Assembly: GCA_017467405.1 (NCBI GenBank)
Contig: JAFTSH010000001.1
Span: forward strand, 603,542-667,541
Origin: Clostridia bacterium
GTDB taxonomy: Bacteria; Bacillota; Clostridia; Oscillospirales; Acutalibacteraceae
DNA length: 64,000 nt
Direction of reading: 5' to 3'
How positions within the stretch are numbered: position 1 is the first letter of the stretch; every line of letters starts with the position of its first letter. A program made the translations under genes and the position numbers. The notes beneath the pieces were generated by a model. It did no database searches and was not told the origin of the DNA. It saw only the letters and a list, made by a program, of their open reading frames with translations. Below, one piece after another: positions 50,147-57,941 of this stretch.

Positions 50147-50365
50147 TCAGCGTCTGTCGGCAGTGTCCGATATCTGTTCTCTTTCTCTGAAGAGAAGAGA
50201 AATACACCAAAGTCCGGCCAGTCCAACGAGGGTATATATTATCCTGCTGACGATAGCGTCCTGACCGCCGAATATCCAGCTGACAATATCAAACTGGAAG
50301 ATACCGATGCTGCCCCAGTTTATGGCTCCGATTATTGTGAGTATCAGAGCAATTCTGTCCATCAT
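50147..50365 (-). CDS. DUF378 small membrane protein
   Basis: It has 72 residues. The DUF378 pattern is clear: DRIALILTIIGAINWGSIGI near the N-terminus, a FDIVSWIFGG turn, and a second helix with IIYTLVGLAGLWCISLLF. Two membrane helices and a charged tail. Function is unknown in the family. The frame is open upstream to 50428, but I chose ATG 50365, nine bases after GGAG. The upstream part would run through an RNA able to form a hairpin and pseudoknot. Divergent from the VanY-type peptidase gene. Confidence 0.88.
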   Translation of the reverse strand: MMDRIALILTIIGAINWGSIGIFQFDIVSWIFGGQDAIVSRIIYTLVGLAGLWCISLLFREREQISDTADRR

Positions 50366-50382
50366 ACCGATCCGCTCCATTC

Positions 50383-50446
50383 TCCGACGGTCATTTCCAG
50401 CCGCGCTCCGTCGGAAAGCGCGGTACACGGCAAGTCGCCGTCGTAC
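50383..50446 (-). ncRNA. Candidate structured leader RNA (hairpin plus H-type pseudoknot) of the DUF378 gene
   Basis: Read on the minus strand. First, GTACGACGGC (50446-50437) pairs with GCCGTGTAC (50431-50423) with one bulged A. Then CCGCGCT (50423-50417) pairs with AGCGCGG (50407-50401). The loop TCCGACGG (50415-50408) pairs perfectly with CCGTCGGA (50390-50383). The second and third pairings cross, with connecting loops of 1, 0 and 10 bases, a workable pseudoknot. The structure ends about four bases before the GGAG site of the DUF378 gene. Family unknown. Confidence 0.5.
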
Positions 50447-50509
50447 CTATTTTTGCCCCGAAAAGCAGTTATATTCACGTTTTTGAAAAAACATAGTTGC
50501 TTTTTGGAC

Positions 50510-50538
50510 TTGAAAAAAATTACTTGAGAGTGTATCAT
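50510..50538 (+). promoter_or_regulatory. Promoter for the VanY-type peptidase gene
   Basis: TTGAAA, a 17-base spacer and TATCAT, 25 bases before the ATG. Confidence 0.65.
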
Positions 50539-50563
50539 ATAAAAACAGAAGGGATGATGTCGA

Positions 50564-51421
50564 ATGCCCCGACGTAAAACAAAGAAAAAAGGTCTTTCCG
50601 CGGTACAGGTTCTTTCTGCGGTTATTGCGGTGCTTGTCGTTTTGCTCGTTCTTGTTATTGCTGCAATAATCGATAAAGGAAGCTCGGTTGATGCCGGCGA
50701 TTCAACCTCATCGGTTGTTTCGTCCGACGTGACGTCGCAGGATGTGTCTTCACAAACTGCTTCTCAGTCCGCTTCTTCCGAGGAGCAGGATAGTTCCGCT
50801 TCTTCCGTGGCCGAAGCGGGTGAGTGGGTTGATAATATTACGGTAGGCTCTGGCTATGAGGATTGGAATCTGATTTTGGTAAACACCGAGAACAAACTGA
50901 AAGAGAATTATAAGCCCGCAACCGTCAAGATAACCTCAAACGGCGGTACATACCTGATCGACGCAAGAATCGTTGAGGCTTATAATGCGATGATAGCCGC
51001 AGCAAAAGAGGATGGCGTTAATCTTACGATTTGCTCCGGCTTCAGATATTATTCCACACAACAGAAGCTATATAATAAGAAGGTTCAGCATTATCTTGAT
51101 AAGGGGTTTTCGCAGGAAGCGGCCGAAAACACGGCTGCGACTATAGTTGCCAGACCCGGAACGAGTGAACATCAATCCGGACTTGCAATAGATTTTAATC
51201 CGTGTGATGACCGCTTTGATACCTCAAAGGAATATAAATGGCTCTCTGAACACGCTGAAGAATTTGGCTTTGTACAGAGATATAAGGCTGAAAAAAGCAG
51301 TATTACCGGAATAACCAACGAATCGTGGCACTTCAGGTTTGTCGGTGTGGAACACGCAAAGATTATGAATGATATGGATTACTGTCTCGAGGAATATATC
51401 GAGTATCTTAAAACAAAATAA
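50564..51421 (+). CDS. D-alanyl-D-alanine carboxypeptidase, VanY (LAS) family
   Basis: Likely trims the terminal D-Ala of peptidoglycan stem peptides outside the membrane. It has 285 residues. A basic start and one membrane helix (about 13-40) are followed by a Ser/Asp-rich linker to residue 85. The peptidase domain comes after that. Zinc ligands are visible in GTSEHQSGLAIDFNP near residue 203 (His and Asp) and ESWHFRFVG near residue 260. No vancomycin resistance genes are near, so a housekeeping role in wall turnover is likely. Confidence 0.92.
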   Translation: MPRRKTKKKGLSAVQVLSAVIAVLVVLLVLVIAAIIDKGSSVDAGDSTSSVVSSDVTSQDVSSQTASQSASSEEQDSSASSVAEAGEWVDNITVGSGYEDWNLILVNTENKLKENYKPATVKITSNGGTYLIDARIVEAYNAMIAAAKEDGVNLTICSGFRYYSTQQKLYNKKVQHYLDKGFSQEAAENTAATIVARPGTSEHQSGLAIDFNPCDDRFDTSKEYKWLSEHAEEFGFVQRYKAEKSSITGITNESWHFRFVGVEHAKIMNDMDYCLEEYIEYLKTK

Positions 51422-51430
51422 TAACGGTAT

Positions 51431-51457
51431 AAAAGCAGGACAATGCTCCTGCTTTTT
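51431..51457 (+). terminator. Terminator after the VanY-type gene
   Basis: AAAAGCAGGA and TCCTGCTTTT pair over ten bases around CAATGC, with one further T. Confidence 0.82.
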
Positions 51458-51540
51458 GCTTGATACGAGTATTTTGTACCGAAAAACCTATATATTGACA
51501 TAGTTTTTGTAAAACATAATGAAAACCTCAATATTTGGAC

Positions 51541-51569
51541 TTTACATTTCAGGTAAAGTTTAGTATAAT
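51541..51569 (+). promoter_or_regulatory. Promoter for murA
   Basis: TTTACA, a 17-base spacer and TATAAT, about 55 bases before the ribosome binding site. Confidence 0.7.
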
Positions 51570-51639
51570 ACTCTCAGCATATTCCGCATATGTTTGTATT
51601 TATGCGCTTTTTAACAAAATGAGTTAGGAGTTGTCCGGC

Positions 51640-52926
51640 TTGGATAAGTTTCTTATTACCGGCGGTACACCGCTGCGCGGAGAGGTAACTATAAGCGGTG
51701 CGAAGAACGCCGCTGTTGCCATTATTCCCGCTGCGATACTTTCGGACGGTATTTGCCGTATAGAAAACATCCCTAATATTGCAGACGTAAATATCATTTG
51801 CAAGATACTTTATCAGATGGGTGCCGGGGTCAGAATGATCAACGAGCACACCATGGAGATTGATCCCTCCACCATCCGTACCGGATGTGTACCTTACGAG
51901 CTTACACGTAAAATACGTGCTTCATATTACCTCATAGGTGCGATGCTCGGCAAATACGGCTTTGCCGACGTATCAATGCCGGGTGGTTGCGATTTCGGCG
52001 GTGTCAGACCGATCGATCAGCATATACGCGGCTTTGAGGCCTTGGGCGCCGAGGTTACTGTAGACGGGGGACGCGTGATTGCACGTTCTGACGGATTGAT
52101 AGGTAATTCGGTTTACCTCGATACCGTATCTGTCGGAACAACCGTTAACCTTATGCTTGCTGCCGTTCGTGCACGCGGCAGAACGATAATCGAAAACGCC
52201 GCCAAGGAGCCGCATATAGTCGACCTTGCAAACTTCCTGAACTCGATGGGTGCGGATATACGCGGTGCCGGTACCGACGTAATCAAGGTCAGAGGCGTAC
52301 AGCACCTTGACGGAACCACCTATTCTATAATTCCCGATCAGATCGAAGCCGGAACCTTTATGGTTGCAACCGCTGCTACCGGCGGGGACGTTATGATAAA
52401 TAATGTAATTCCCAAGCATCTTGAGTCAATTACCAAGAAGCTTCAGGATGCCGGTGCAATAGTTGAGGAATTTGACGATTCGATAAGGGTCAGACGTCCC
52501 GGAAGACTTGTTAGATGCAATGTCAAAACAATGCCTCATCCCGGTTTTCCGACTGATATGCAGCCCCAGTTTGCGGCTATGCTTTCGATCGCCGAAGGCA
52601 CGAGTATTGTCACCGAGGGTGTGTGGGACAACCGTTATAAGTACGTTTCGGAGCTTTCCAGAATGGGCGCGCAGATAACCGTTGACGGAAAGATGGCGGT
52701 CATTGAGGGAGTAAAAGAGCTTAACGCTGCACCTGTAAAGGTAACGGACCTGCGTGCGGGAGCTGCGCTGATGATAGCCGGACTCGTTGCCAAGGGCGTT
52801 ACCGAGGTCGAGGAAATTTACTCCATTGAGCGCGGTTACGAAACGATAGACGTGAAATTGAATTCTCTCGGCGCCGATATCAGAAGGGTATCGGGGTTGG
52901 TTGCCGAAACAGCCAAAGCCGAGTAA
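51640..52926 (+). CDS. murA: UDP-N-acetylglucosamine 1-carboxyvinyltransferase
   Basis: First committed step of peptidoglycan synthesis, adding enolpyruvate to UDP-GlcNAc. It has 428 residues. ITGGTPLRGEVTISGAKNAA is near the start. The catalytic Cys117 lies in SMPGGCDFGGVRPIDQH, so the protein should be fosfomycin-sensitive unless other factors act. GFPTDMQPQFAAM is near residue 302. The start is TTG 51640, nine bases after TAGGAG; the TTG at 51631 touches that site. It leads a long housekeeping run. Confidence 0.95.
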   Translation: MDKFLITGGTPLRGEVTISGAKNAAVAIIPAAILSDGICRIENIPNIADVNIICKILYQMGAGVRMINEHTMEIDPSTIRTGCVPYELTRKIRASYYLIGAMLGKYGFADVSMPGGCDFGGVRPIDQHIRGFEALGAEVTVDGGRVIARSDGLIGNSVYLDTVSVGTTVNLMLAAVRARGRTIIENAAKEPHIVDLANFLNSMGADIRGAGTDVIKVRGVQHLDGTTYSIIPDQIEAGTFMVATAATGGDVMINNVIPKHLESITKKLQDAGAIVEEFDDSIRVRRPGRLVRCNVKTMPHPGFPTDMQPQFAAMLSIAEGTSIVTEGVWDNRYKYVSELSRMGAQITVDGKMAVIEGVKELNAAPVKVTDLRAGAALMIAGLVAKGVTEVEEIYSIERGYETIDVKLNSLGADIRRVSGLVAETAKAE

Positions 52927-52932
52927 CAGTCA

Positions 52933-52960
52933 AAGGGCGGCTCTGCCGCCCTTGCTTGTT
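52933..52960 (+). terminator. Hairpin after murA
   Basis: AAGGGCGGC and GCCGCCCTT pair over nine bases with a TCT loop; GCTTGTTT follows. The next gene's ribosome site is close, so read-through is likely. Confidence 0.7.
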
Positions 52961-52984
52961 TCTGATTATATCCGGAGGTTTTAT

Positions 52985-53773
52985 ATGTCGAGGGTTTGCT
53001 CGCTTTTCAGCGGGAGTAAAGGAAACAGTACCTACATACGTTGCGGACAGACTTCTGTGTTGGTTGACGCCGGTGTATCCGCAAGGATGCTTAACAACCG
53101 CCTCAAGGAATACGGAACGGATCTTTGCGATATAAACGCGATATTTATTACACACGAGCACTCGGATCATATAAAGGGACTTGAGATAATAACGAAGCAT
53201 CATAATATACCGGTTTTTGCTACCGAAGGCACTATAAGAGGAATGATAGCTGCATTTCCTGTACTTGCAGAGGCTGACCTCAGGGTAATAGGTGACGGAG
53301 AAGCGGTCGGTGAGCTTTCGGTTACCGCTTTTTCAACCTCCCATGATGCGAATCAGTCCTGCGGCTTTTTGTTGGCCGGTTCAGACGGTAAAAAAACTGC
53401 GGTATGTACTGATCTGGGTTATATAAGTGAATCTGTAAAGTGTGCAGTCCGCGGTTGCGATATGGTGATAATCGAATCCAACCACGACGTTAATATGCTT
53501 AAAAACGGCGTTTATCCTGCTGTGCTTAAGCACAGAATACTCGGAATGCACGGCCATCTTTCAAACGATGCCTGCGCACAGTTTTTGCCGGAGTTGATAG
53601 ATTGCGGCACGACGAGGGTGATTCTCGGACATATAAGTGAAGAGAATAATACGCTTCCTTTAGCCCTTCAGACTTCAACGAGAGCTCTTAATAATGCAGG
53701 AATACGCGTAGGTAAGGATTGTATGATTGCGGCCGCTTCGCGTATAGGAATCGGCAAAATGTATTTGTTGTAG
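52985..53773 (+). CDS. walJ: WalJ/YycJ-like metallo-beta-lactamase fold hydrolase
   Basis: It has 262 residues. CSLFSGSKGNSTYI is near the N-terminus and the zinc motif FITHEHSDHIKG (HxHxDH) near residue 57. IIESNHDVNML and LGMHGHLSN follow later, as in the YycJ/VicX group. In Bacillus YycJ belongs to the WalRK region and affects cell wall homeostasis or DNA repair, probably as a 5'-exonuclease. Here no walRK is present, but rlmH follows nine bases later, another conserved neighbour. ATG 52985 follows GGAGG. Confidence 0.9.
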   Translation: MSRVCSLFSGSKGNSTYIRCGQTSVLVDAGVSARMLNNRLKEYGTDLCDINAIFITHEHSDHIKGLEIITKHHNIPVFATEGTIRGMIAAFPVLAEADLRVIGDGEAVGELSVTAFSTSHDANQSCGFLLAGSDGKKTAVCTDLGYISESVKCAVRGCDMVIIESNHDVNMLKNGVYPAVLKHRILGMHGHLSNDACAQFLPELIDCGTTRVILGHISEENNTLPLALQTSTRALNNAGIRVGKDCMIAAASRIGIGKMYLL

Positions 53774-53782
53774 GTGTCAGCC

Positions 53783-54265
53783 ATGCTTAAGGTTAATGTA
53801 ATATGTATCGGCAGGTTGAAAGAAAAGTATCTTACCGATGCTTGCGCCGAATATATTAAACGTCTTTCGGCCTTCTGTTCTTTACACGTTTATGAGTTGC
53901 CCGAGGCGAAAGCCTCGTCAACACCGTCTGCTTCGGATATTGAAAAGGTTCTTTGTGAAGAAGGAAAGGCCATTATTTCAAAAATACCCGAACGCAGCGC
54001 CGTGATTTCTATGTGTATTGAGGGGCAGAAAATGTCATCCGAACAGCTTTCACGGCATATTTCGAGTCTCGGAGTATCGGGATTCGGCTCGGTAACCTTT
54101 ATAATCGGAGGTTCATGGGGGCTTTCCGATGAGGTCAAGGCGAGAAGTGACCTGCGTCTTTCCATGTCGGATATGACCTTCCCGCATCAGCTCGCAAGGG
54201 TTATGCTTCTGGAACAAATTTATCGGGCGTTTATGATAGCGTCCGGAGGAAAATACCATAAATGA
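53783..54265 (+). CDS. rlmH: 23S rRNA (pseudouridine1915-N3)-methyltransferase
   Basis: SPOUT-family enzyme methylating pseudouridine 1915 of helix 69. It has 160 residues, the family size. KVNVICIGRLKEKYL opens the protein, and the SAM knot is FIIGGSWGLSDEVKARSDLR near residue 105. It ends with MTFPHQLARVMLLEQIYRA and SGGKYHK. I chose ATG 53783 after TAGGTG over the GTG at 53774 (MSAMLK start). It sits nine bases after the walJ-like gene. Confidence 0.96.
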   Translation: MLKVNVICIGRLKEKYLTDACAEYIKRLSAFCSLHVYELPEAKASSTPSASDIEKVLCEEGKAIISKIPERSAVISMCIEGQKMSSEQLSRHISSLGVSGFGSVTFIIGGSWGLSDEVKARSDLRLSMSDMTFPHQLARVMLLEQIYRAFMIASGGKYHK

Positions 54266-54279
54266 TAAGGAGAATATAA

Positions 54280-54876
54280 ATGAGCAAACAACTTGAAATG
54301 CCCGTTAAAGGTGATACGATTGCCGTTATGAAGACGAGTATGGGGGATATAAAAATAAAGTTTTTCCCCGAAAACGCTCCCAAAGCTGTCGAAAATTTCC
54401 TTACACATTCTAAGAACGGATACTATGACGGACTTAAGTTCCACCGTGTAATCAGCGACTTTATGATACAGGGCGGAGATCCCGAGGGTACCGGACGCGG
54501 CGGCGAAAGCATCTGGGGAAGACCTTTTGAGGATGAATTCAGCCTTGATCTGCGCAACTATCGAGGTGCTCTTTCGATGGCAAACGCAGGTCCCTGTACC
54601 AACGGAAGCCAGTTTTTTATCGTTCAGCTCGGAGATGTTCCTGCCGGCCTTATAGCGCAGATGAAGCATATCGGTGCACCGGACTATTCCGATGAGGTAG
54701 TTGCCAACTATGAAAAACTCGGCGGAACTCCCTGGCTTGATTTTAAGCACACCGTATTCGGACAGGTTTTTGAGGGTATGGACGTAGTTGATGCAATTGC
54801 AAACGTGCCTGTTGACGGTTCTGACGCTCCGATAAACGATGTCATTATCGAAAAAATGGAAGTCACCGAGTTTTAA
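54280..54876 (+). CDS. Cytosolic cyclophilin-type peptidyl-prolyl isomerase
   Basis: It has 198 residues without a signal peptide. [20 protein letters not shown] is followed by [20 protein letters not shown] near residue 62 and [12 protein letters not shown] near residue 107, with [15 protein letters not shown] late, which together define a full cyclophilin domain. AAGGAG precedes the ATG. It probably assists folding in the cytosol, complementing the lipoprotein form at 1233-1967. It runs straight into the RluA-family gene. Confidence 0.94.
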   Translation: MSKQLEMPVKGDTIAVMKTSMGDIKIKFFPENAPKAVENFLTHSKNGYYDGLKFHRVISDFMIQGGDPEGTGRGGESIWGRPFEDEFSLDLRNYRGALSMANAGPCTNGSQFFIVQLGDVPAGLIAQMKHIGAPDYSDEVVANYEKLGGTPWLDFKHTVFGQVFEGMDVVDAIANVPVDGSDAPINDVIIEKMEVTEF

Positions 54877-54878
54877 CG

Positions 54879-55766
54879 ATGCCTTCGAGAAGGATAGAAT
54901 TCGCGGTATCTTACCTTGAAAACGGCCTTGCAGTCGGAGAAATACTGAAAAAGCATAACGTATCCCTGAGCCTTGTAAGGTCGCTTAAGCGTGTTGAACG
55001 AGGAATAACACTAAACGGAGAACATATCAGGACGGTTGATCGTGTGACAGCAGGGGACGTCGTGGCTCTCAATATTCCGGATGACGAAAGACCGGCCGTT
55101 CCGGTTAATCTGCAAGCAGGGGTTGTTTATGAGGACGATGACGTTATCGTGTTCGATAAACCCGCGGGGATGACGGTTCACCCGGTCAGGGATCACAGGG
55201 ACGATACGCTTGCGAATTTTTTTGCGTGGCATCTTATGCAGCAGGGAAGAAGCGCTGCGTTCAGACCGATCAATCGTTTGGATCGAAATACGTCGGGGCT
55301 TATGGTTGCGGCTCTGCACAGAATGTCTGCTGCAGCTCTTTCGGGACAGACCGAAAAAACCTACGTTGCCGTTTGTGAAGGCCGTCTTGATGGCAGCGGG
55401 ATAATAGAAGCTCCTATCAGGCGGCGTGAGGGCTACGGCATCAGCAGAGAGGTAGGAGAAGGCGGCGAATACGCTTTGACGCGATACGAGTCGCTTGCTT
55501 CTTGCGACGAGCTTTCGCTTTTGTCCGTAAAAATAGACACGGGCAGAATGCATCAGATAAGGGTTCATATGGCCCATATCGGTCATCCTCTGGCGGGTGA
55601 CGATATGTACGGCGGCTCTTTGTCGTATATTCAAAGGCACGCCCTTCACTGTGACCGACTTTCGTTTTGTCATCCCGTAAGCGGACAACCGCTTTCCTTG
55701 GAGTCACAGCTTCCGGGTGATATGTCGGCCCTTATCGGCAAATTTTTTTCGCATTGGTCGAAATAA
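54879..55766 (+). CDS. RluA-family pseudouridine synthase
   Basis: Isomerises uridines in rRNA or tRNA. It has 295 residues. An S4-like N-terminus (about 10-70) is followed by VVYEDDDVIVFDKPAGMTVH, and the catalytic Asp is in INRLDRNTSGLMVAA near residue 133. TGRMHQIRVHMAHIGHPLAGDDMYG follows near residue 225. RluD/RluC-type; the exact target cannot be read from sequence. It starts two bases after the cyclophilin stop. Confidence 0.92.
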   Translation: MPSRRIEFAVSYLENGLAVGEILKKHNVSLSLVRSLKRVERGITLNGEHIRTVDRVTAGDVVALNIPDDERPAVPVNLQAGVVYEDDDVIVFDKPAGMTVHPVRDHRDDTLANFFAWHLMQQGRSAAFRPINRLDRNTSGLMVAALHRMSAAALSGQTEKTYVAVCEGRLDGSGIIEAPIRRREGYGISREVGEGGEYALTRYESLASCDELSLLSVKIDTGRMHQIRVHMAHIGHPLAGDDMYGGSLSYIQRHALHCDRLSFCHPVSGQPLSLESQLPGDMSALIGKFFSHWSK

Positions 55767-55770
55767 ACGC

Positions 55771-55799
55771 TTGACAAAGTAAGGGTTAATATATATAAT
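55771..55799 (+). promoter_or_regulatory. Strong promoter for DUF177-rpmF
   Basis: Perfect TTGACA, a 17-base spacer and a perfect TATAAT, about 40 bases before the ATG. A full-consensus promoter fits ribosomal protein expression. Confidence 0.85.
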
Positions 55800-55838
55800 A
55801 TCATTTGTGACATTGTGAGCCGCTTTTGAGGTGAAGAG

Positions 55839-56330
55839 ATGATTATTGATTTCCGTACGGTTTTCGGAACGGGAGAGAATAGGGTCGACGTTGACTATGA
55901 CCTTGATCTCAGCGATCTTGACTATTACGGATTTCATCCGATCACCAAACCGGCAAAGGTCACCGGATCTGTTACCGAGTCGGCCGGAGTGCTTCGTCTG
56001 AAAGTGTCCGTTTCGCTTTTATATTCGGCTCCGTGTGACAGATGTGCGACAGAGGTTTCCCGTCAGATGGATTTTGAGTTTTCGCACGTTCTCGTGAATG
56101 AGATCAGCGGTGACGACAACGACGAGTTGATCCTGCTTGACGACATGAAGCTGGATCTGGACGAGTTACTCAGAACCGATGTGATCCTGTCGCTTCCCAC
56201 AAAATTTCTTTGCAGAGATGATTGCAAGGGTATTTGTCAGACCTGCGGAGCAGATCTTAACAAAGGCGCTTGTGGTTGTTCCACTGAAAAGATAGATCCT
56301 CGTCTTGAGGCTTTAAAACAGCTTTTATAA
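55839..56330 (+). CDS. DUF177 (YceD-like) protein
   Basis: It has 163 residues. The N-terminal [17 protein letters not shown] region and the [18 protein letters not shown] motif (about 60-80) define DUF177. The C-terminus has a Cys cluster, [13 protein letters not shown], that likely binds zinc. In E. coli YceD is involved in 23S rRNA accumulation, and the gene is next to rpmF in most bacteria, as here (32 bases). Expressed from a full-consensus promoter. Confidence 0.92.
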   Translation: MIIDFRTVFGTGENRVDVDYDLDLSDLDYYGFHPITKPAKVTGSVTESAGVLRLKVSVSLLYSAPCDRCATEVSRQMDFEFSHVLVNEISGDDNDELILLDDMKLDLDELLRTDVILSLPTKFLCRDDCKGICQTCGADLNKGACGCSTEKIDPRLEALKQLL

Positions 56331-56362
56331 TATTACTCAACATTTTTAAGGAGGTGCTGGTA

Positions 56363-56551
56363 ATGGCGGTACCAAAGAGAAGAATTTCTAAGACAAGACG
56401 TGACAAGAGACGTTCAAATGTATGGAAGCTTGAAGCTCCGGCTCTCGTTAAATGTGAGAAGTGCGGCGAGTACAAGAGACCGCACAGAGTATGTCCCGCT
56501 TGCGGCTTCTACAAAGGAAGAGAAGTTGTCAAGGTCGAAAAAGAGGCGTAA
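56363..56551 (+). CDS. rpmF: 50S ribosomal protein L32
   Basis: It has 62 residues. [20 protein letters not shown] opens the protein. The zinc ribbon [20 protein letters not shown] has both Cys pairs (the C+ form). ATG 56363 follows AAGGAGGT. It is paired with DUF177 and followed by a terminator. Confidence 0.98.
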   Translation: MAVPKRRISKTRRDKRRSNVWKLEAPALVKCEKCGEYKRPHRVCPACGFYKGREVVKVEKEA

Positions 56552-56563
56552 TCTTGAAAAAGC

Positions 56564-56595
56564 AGAGAAGGGAGTTTTTCCTTCTCTATTTTTTT
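56564..56595 (+). terminator. Terminator after rpmF
   Basis: AGAGAAGG and CCTTCTCT pair over eight bases around GAGTTTTT, followed by ATTTTTTT. Confidence 0.82.
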
Positions 56596-56612
56596 AGCAA
56601 GGAGGCGTGACT

Positions 56613-57923
56613 GTGGGGGTCAAAATCGGTGATGTCGAGCGTAATTCGCTTGCGTTCAAAGCGGGGCTCAAAGCCGGAGATGAAATACTGTATATTAACG
56701 GTCACGTCATCAACGACGTGTTGGATTACCGTTTTTATACTGCCGACGAAAGGCTCGTAATAGAGCTTGTTTCGCAAGACGGCCTGCCGCGTAAGGTAAA
56801 GATACGTAAGGATGAGTACGAGGATCTCGGCCTTGATTTTGAGACCTATCTGATGGATAAGCAGAGATCTTGTAAAAACAAATGTATCTTTTGCTTTATT
56901 GATCAGTTACCGAAGGGTATGCGGGAAAGTCTGTATTTCAAGGATGACGATTCACGCCTTTCGTTCCTTTTCGGAAACTATATTACGCTGACCAATCTGT
57001 CGGACGGAGACGTCGACAGAATTATTGATATGCACATCAGTCCGGTGAACGTTTCGGTTCACACTACCGATCCCGAGCTGCGTGTCAAGATGATGGCAAA
57101 CAAAAATGCAGGAAAATCTCTTGCGGCACTCCGCCGTTTCGCAGATGCGGGAATCGGTTTGAATTGCCAGCTTGTTCTTTGTCCCGGAATAAACGACGGC
57201 GAGAAATTGATTGAAAGCATGAATGACCTCGAAAAGCTTATGCCGTCGCTCATCAGCTGTGCCGCGGTCCCTGTTGGTCTTACAAAGCATAGGGAAGGCT
57301 TGTACCCGCTGACGCCCTATGATGCCGAGAGTGCTTCGCAGGTGCTTGATGCGGTGGAAAAGTTCGGTGATCACTGCGTTGAAAAATACGGTCGTCGCGT
57401 TTTTTATGCAGCAGACGAGTTTTATCTGAAGGCGGGCAGAAAGATACCCGATTCGGAATTTTATGAGGATTTTCCGCAAATTGAAAACGGCGTTGGCATA
57501 TGGGCGTCGCTTCGGGACGAGTTTGTTGACGGATTGTCTGAATTGCCCGAAAGTGACACTGTTCGTAGCATTTCACTTGCAACGGGTGAGTCTGCGGCAA
57601 AATTAATGTCATTTTTGGTTGACGAATTGACTAAAAAGTGGCATAATCTACAGTGTGACATATATCCTATAAGAAACGACTTTTTCGGTCCGATGATAAA
57701 CGTCGCCGGATTAATTACCGGAGGAGATCTCATTGCGCAGCTTAAGGGGCGCAGGCTCGGCAGTGAATTGCTGATTCCCCGTGCAATGCTGCGTCAGGGC
57801 GAGGACGTTTTTTTGGATGACGTTACTCTTGAGGATGCTCAAAAAGAGCTGAATATTAAAATAGTACCCGTCGGAAATGACGGATTCGATTTGCTTGATG
57901 CGCTTATCGGAGAAGAAAATTAA
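56613..57923 (+). CDS. DUF512 radical SAM protein with N-terminal PDZ-like domain
   Basis: It has 436 residues. A PDZ-like start (VERNSLAFKAGLKAGDEILY) is followed by the radical SAM cluster motif CKNKCIFCFIDQLPKGMRES near residue 88 and the DUF512 region to the end (PIRNDFFGPMINVAGLITGG near 350). Function is unknown; it is often next to der in Firmicutes, as here. GTG 56613 was chosen, seven bases after AAGGAGG; a GTG at 56607 is only one base away. Confidence 0.92.
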   Translation: MGVKIGDVERNSLAFKAGLKAGDEILYINGHVINDVLDYRFYTADERLVIELVSQDGLPRKVKIRKDEYEDLGLDFETYLMDKQRSCKNKCIFCFIDQLPKGMRESLYFKDDDSRLSFLFGNYITLTNLSDGDVDRIIDMHISPVNVSVHTTDPELRVKMMANKNAGKSLAALRRFADAGIGLNCQLVLCPGINDGEKLIESMNDLEKLMPSLISCAAVPVGLTKHREGLYPLTPYDAESASQVLDAVEKFGDHCVEKYGRRVFYAADEFYLKAGRKIPDSEFYEDFPQIENGVGIWASLRDEFVDGLSELPESDTVRSISLATGESAAKLMSFLVDELTKKWHNLQCDIYPIRNDFFGPMINVAGLITGGDLIAQLKGRRLGSELLIPRAMLRQGEDVFLDDVTLEDAQKELNIKIVPVGNDGFDLLDALIGEEN

Positions 57924-57941
57924 GTATCGGAAGGTGAGAAT

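Noticed and set aside
50366..50428. DUF378 start at 50428
   Set aside because: The extra 21 residues are Arg-rich, unlike the family, and run through the stable hairpins of the leader. ATG 50365 has a properly spaced GGAG.
50564..51421. Vancomycin resistance (vanY) cluster
   Set aside because: Only the peptidase is present. No vanHAX, vanS or vanR genes are near, so it is treated as a housekeeping carboxypeptidase.
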